26,557 nucleotides of DNA from Aureococcus anophagefferens (taxonomy: Eukaryota; Sar; Pelagophyceae; Pelagomonadales; Pelagomonadaceae), in the NCBI RefSeq assembly GCF_000186865.1, contig NW_008705570.1:16638-43194 (forward strand). Direction: 5' to 3'. The notes under the pieces are model-generated. The model was not told the DNA's origin, did not search any database, and saw only the letters and a program-made list of their open reading frames with translations. Position 1 is the first letter of the stretch, and each line of letters opens with the position of its first letter. This document shows positions 23,813 through 26,557 of this stretch, in pieces. Both the position numbers and the translations under genes were made by a program.

Positions 23813-25735
23813 ATGGCCATCGAGGTGCTCGATGTCGCAGTGCGACGAAGGAGGCGAGGCGCCATCGGCATCATCGCAGCCGCGACACTCGCGCTCGCAG
23901 CCCTGCAGCAGTCGTCCACGGGTGCGACTCCCCAGCAGCTCAAGGCCGACGACCCCAAAACGATCGTCGGTGCGACTCCCCAGCAGCTCAAGGCCGACGA
24001 CCCCAAAACGATCGTCGACCTCGGCGACATACAAATGAGCGGCACGTACGACGCGCCGTCGTCGCTGAAGCACTACCCCTTCGAAAACGCGACGTTCGTC
24101 GAGCCGCACCGCGCCTACGAACTCGCCGTCGGCAACAAGAACAGGCGGATCGCCTGGCGCGTGTCCGAGAAACGCACCGGCGAGGAGCTCGCGTCCTGGA
24201 CCGCGGCCCGCGCGACGAACTACACCTTTGCGACGGCGGGCACGGTCTACGTCGTCGAGGCCCGGGACCAGTCGGGCAACCGCGCGTCGATCGACGCCCT
24301 GTGCAAATACGTGCGGCGCGAGGTGCGGAGCCTCTCCGCCGACGACCGCGAGCGGTTCTTGCGCGCGGTCGCGGCGGTCTACGCGACGCCGACCGTCGAG
24401 GGCCAGAGACGCTACGGCAAGGACTTCCGCAACGGCATGAGCTGGTTCGCGCGCTGGCACCTCGGGTCCGCGTCGGCGATGAACCCGTGGCACGGCGGGC
24501 CGTCGTTCTTCCCGTCGCACGCGATGCTCACGAGCTACTTCGAGCGCGCGCTCCAGAGCGTCGAGCCGTCGACGGCGGCCCACTACTGGGACTGGAGCGT
24601 CGACGCGTCGCTCGACGACTGGTCCGCGAGCGACGTCTGGACCGCGGACTTCTTCGGCCCCGTGGGCCGCGGCGGCGACTCGCCCGTCGTCCACGGCCGC
24701 TGGGCGAACGTGACGAGCCCCCAGGGCCTGCTCGGCACGACGACGAACTCCTACGGCATCCTCAACGAGCCCTACAACAACAACCGGGAGCGGCGGCTCA
24801 CGCGGACGTTCGAGCTCTGCGGCCTCCCCTCGAGGGCCTTCCCGCTGCCCGGCTGCGCGGCGCTCGCGTCCGTCGTGGACAACCGGGCCATGGACCAGGG
24901 CGCCCAGCCCTTCGAGGTCGCCGCGCAGATCAACTACCACTTCGAGCTCCACCCGCTGCTCGGCGGGTCCTGGGACTGCGCGGTGAACGCGAAGGCGTTC
25001 GTCGACGAGGAGCGGACGCGCGGCGACGGCGCCAACGCCACGGACGCCTACGTCGCCGCGACGTCGGCCGTCGTGCGCGACCTGGCGAGCTTCGTGCTCA
25101 TGAACTTTTACACGTCGAAGATGGACTGCCCGGACGCGTGCGATCTGAACAGCGACGCGGCCTGCCGCTGCTCCTGCCAGGGCGCGAACCTCGACGCGCC
25201 CATGGACGGCGCGCAGTGGTACTCGCTCTTCGTGAAGCACGTCGCCGACGTCATGTACGACATCCCGTCGCCGGAGATCGTCATGCCGTTCACCTACGAG
25301 CTCCTCTACGAGCGCGACGGCGCCTACGAGTTCAAAAACCTCACGGAGGCGCAGAACGAGCGCCTCTACGAGTTCTTCGTCAAGGAGGTCTGCGCGCCGC
25401 CGTCGTTCTCCAACTTCGCGTCCGCGCTCGCGTCCGCCGGCGACCCCATCTTCTTCCCCGTGCACGCGAACTACGAGCGCGTCTGGACGGCGCTCCGCCT
25501 CGACAAGGCCTTCGACTCGTCCTGGAACATCTCGGGCATGGCCCAGGCGGCGAACGTCGTCACGGGCTACCGCTACGACGACCCGCTCGAGCCCTTCACG
25601 GAGGCCTACGGCCACACGCGCGAGCCGCCGGGCTCCTTCTACACGAACCGCGAGATCGTCGCCCTCTTCGACCCGAAGCTCCCGACGCTGCCCTTCGTCT
25701 ACGAGGACCTCGACTGGGACCACTGCACTTCGTAA
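23813..25735 (+). CDS. Tyrosinase/type-3 copper oxidase-like protein, membrane-anchored or secreted
   Basis: From ATG 23813 the product is 640 aa. Residues 10-35 (RRRRRGAIGIIAAATLALAAL) are a positive-inside signal anchor or signal peptide. A stalk follows with a perfect 16-residue duplication, then a beta-sandwich-like region to about residue 160. The copper-A part is near 216-245 (RWHLGS, NPWHGGPSFFPSHAMLTSYFE), matching tyrosinase FxxWHRxYLxxFE. Copper B is YHFELHPLLGG near 375-385 and DPIFFPVHANYERVW near 545-557, matching DPxFxxHHxxxDRxW but with valine for the first histidine of the pair. Several cysteines (CDLNSDAACRCSC) suggest disulfides. Tyrosinases oxidise phenols to quinones and may crosslink cell-surface material. 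Activity with the altered sites is uncertain. Confidence 0.8.
   Translation: MAIEVLDVAVRRRRRGAIGIIAAATLALAALQQSSTGATPQQLKADDPKTIVGATPQQLKADDPKTIVDLGDIQMSGTYDAPSSLKHYPFENATFVEPHRAYELAVGNKNRRIAWRVSEKRTGEELASWTAARATNYTFATAGTVYVVEARDQSGNRASIDALCKYVRREVRSLSADDRERFLRAVAAVYATPTVEGQRRYGKDFRNGMSWFARWHLGSASAMNPWHGGPSFFPSHAMLTSYFERALQSVEPSTAAHYWDWSVDASLDDWSASDVWTADFFGPVGRGGDSPVVHGRWANVTSPQGLLGTTTNSYGILNEPYNNNRERRLTRTFELCGLPSRAFPLPGCAALASVVDNRAMDQGAQPFEVAAQINYHFELHPLLGGSWDCAVNAKAFVDEERTRGDGANATDAYVAATSAVVRDLASFVLMNFYTSKMDCPDACDLNSDAACRCSCQGANLDAPMDGAQWYSLFVKHVADVMYDIPSPEIVMPFTYELLYERDGAYEFKNLTEAQNERLYEFFVKEVCAPPSFSNFASALASAGDPIFFPVHANYERVWTALRLDKAFDSSWNISGMAQAANVVTGYRYDDPLEPFTEAYGHTREPPGSFYTNREIVALFDPKLPTLPFVYEDLDWDHCTS
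23921..24016. repeat. Perfect 48-bp tandem duplication in the tyrosinase stalk
   Basis: The 48-bp unit beginning GGTGCGACTCCCCAGCAGCT occurs twice without a mismatch (23921-23968 and 23969-24016). It encodes GATPQQLKADDPKTIV twice, and identity at synonymous sites shows it is recent or homogenised. Confidence 0.95.
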
Positions 25736-25928
25736 CACGCGTCGTACGCCTTGCGGGGCGCCCGCGCACCACTCACGACTTTGGCGGGGGTCGTCGATTT
25801 GACTTTCGTGAGGCCTCGCGAGCGTCGCGCCCAACAGGGGGACGAAGTCGCCCGCGCGCCGCGCGCTCCGCCACCAGGGGGGCGAAGTCGGAGTCGCCCG
25901 CGCGCCGCTCGCTCGCCCGGCCGGCGCG
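25736..25928. repeat. Intergenic spacer with imperfect 40-bp tandem repeat
   Basis: CAGGGGGACGAAGTCG at 25835 and CAGGGGGGCGAAGTCG at 25875 begin two imperfect copies, each followed by a CGCCCGCGCGCCG block. The spacer must hold the 3' end of the tyrosinase-like gene and the start region of the next possible gene. Confidence 0.6.
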
Positions 25929-26249
25929 ATGTCGTGCTTCGACGCGTACCTCGCCCGGCGGCGGCTCTACGGGCTGCGGTGCGAGATCTCCCTGTCCTCG
26001 CCGCAGTACGACGCCGAGACCCACGAGGAGATCGAGGAGCCCTACGTCGAGGCGGAGAACGGCGGGCGGCTCATCGTGTCGCCGCAGGTGGGCGCGCCGC
26101 AGCAGCAGCGGAGGTTCCTGCCGCTCGAGAACCGCGGCTGCGACCCGCCGACGCCCCGCATCTTGCGGACGCCCGGGAGCCGACGAGGCGCGCCGCCGGC
26201 GTCCGCCCCGCGCGCGCCCTCCCCGCCCGCGTCGCCCGGAAAGTCATGA
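25929..26249 (+). CDS. Hypothetical protein or first exon, 106 aa
   Basis: An ATG at 25929 opens 106 codons with G/C-ending codon use like the neighbours. The first 55 residues are ordered-looking (MSCFDAYLARRRLYGLRCEI, ETHEEIEEPYVEAENGGRLIV), followed by a proline/arginine/serine-rich tail. I recognise no family. The stop lies just before an A-rich, intron-like 3' end (TCGCAG at 26257-26262). The gene may therefore continue beyond it, where a frame giving an alanine/proline-rich, KKRRPGQ-containing peptide stays open to the window edge. Confidence 0.45.
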   Translation: MSCFDAYLARRRLYGLRCEISLSSPQYDAETHEEIEEPYVEAENGGRLIVSPQVGAPQQQRRFLPLENRGCDPPTPRILRTPGSRRGAPPASAPRAPSPPASPGKS

Positions 26250-26262
26250 AAAAAAATCGCAG

Positions 26263-26557
26263 GTTCGGGCGCGCGCGCGCTCGCCGCTTCCGCCGCTTCC
26301 GCCGGCCGGCCGTCCGCCGAGGCCGCGCCGCCGCGGCCCGCGGCCTTCGCCGCGCCGCCGCCGGCCCGGCCGCCGCCGGCCGCCGTCGGCGAGGCGTCGC
26401 CGCGCGTCGCCGCCGACGCGCCGCGCGCCAACGACCACCTCGCGCCGAAGAAGCGGCGACCGGGACAAGCCCCGGTCGCCGAGCCGGCCGCTGGCCGCGA
26501 CGCCGCCGGCGCCGCGCGCGGCGCCGCCGCCGCCCGCCGACGAGGCCGCCGACGGCG
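26263..26557 (+). other. Low-complexity, extremely GC-rich end; possible continuing exon
   Basis: The last 295 bp are built from GCC/GCG/CCG triplets and stay open in more than one frame. One frame reads an alanine/proline-rich chain containing ANDHLAPKKRRPGQ. Coding status and strand cannot be decided from this alone. Confidence 0.3.

Noticed and set aside
1..26557. Bacterial origin of the window with operons
   Set aside because: Introns with target duplications, a mitochondrial carrier, SHPRH- and PWWP-like proteins and plastid bipartite leaders require a eukaryote.

Overview
The window looks like nuclear DNA of a compact, very GC-rich photosynthetic stramenopile, most likely a pelagophyte of the Aureococcus/Pelagomonas type. 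The reasons are strong G/C third-position bias, few and very short introns, secretory leaders followed by plastid transit-like segments with an aromatic or proline-rich cleavage context, a eukaryote-only gene set (EF-hand mitochondrial carrier, SHPRH-like SNF2/PHD/RING protein, PWWP-like protein, GH99) and DNA-transposon-like introns (introners). The organism is an inference; no rRNA or tRNA gene was seen.

Layout, left to right: a leucine-rich-repeat protein open at the left edge (+); a secreted GH115-like glucuronidase (-); a calcium-regulated mitochondrial carrier with one mini-intron (+); an ankyrin-type protein with a frameshift (+); a four-exon polyamine/amino-acid permease carrying two sister introners (+); a 56-bp tandem repeat; a large SHPRH-like helicase/E3 ligase with a frameshift (-); a sulfotransferase-like P-loop protein (+); a probably plastid Nudix hydrolase (-); about 1 kb without a convincing gene but with inverted repeats and a possible reverse-transcriptase scrap; a SAM methyltransferase (-); a PWWP-like chromatin protein (+); a plastid-type YebC/TACO1 protein (-); a cupin/zinc-ribbon protein (+); a GxGYxYP putative glycosidase and a GH99 endo-mannosidase in tandem (-); a tyrosinase-like copper protein (+); and an uncertain low-complexity 3' end.

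Genes are mostly arranged in alternating divergent and convergent pairs. Divergent starts lie about 50 to 240 bp apart and convergent stops lie 6 to 185 bp apart, so bidirectional promoters and overlapping 3' ends are expected. Secretory or cell-surface functions are enriched (GH115, GH99, GxGYxYP, tyrosinase, sulfotransferase-like, secreted methyltransferase). This fits glycan remodelling, but nothing proves co-regulation.

The most striking biology is structural. Two 80-bp introns in the permease gene are 84% identical and are flanked by exact 8-bp target-site duplications, one giving a GC donor. The carrier intron looks like a decayed copy of the exon that follows it. Several unrelated 40 to 56-bp tandem duplications occur in signal peptides, protein stalks and 3' ends. 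Three coding frames break inside GC-dinucleotide-rich runs and all three would be repaired by the same two-base gain, which points to sequence or assembly error.
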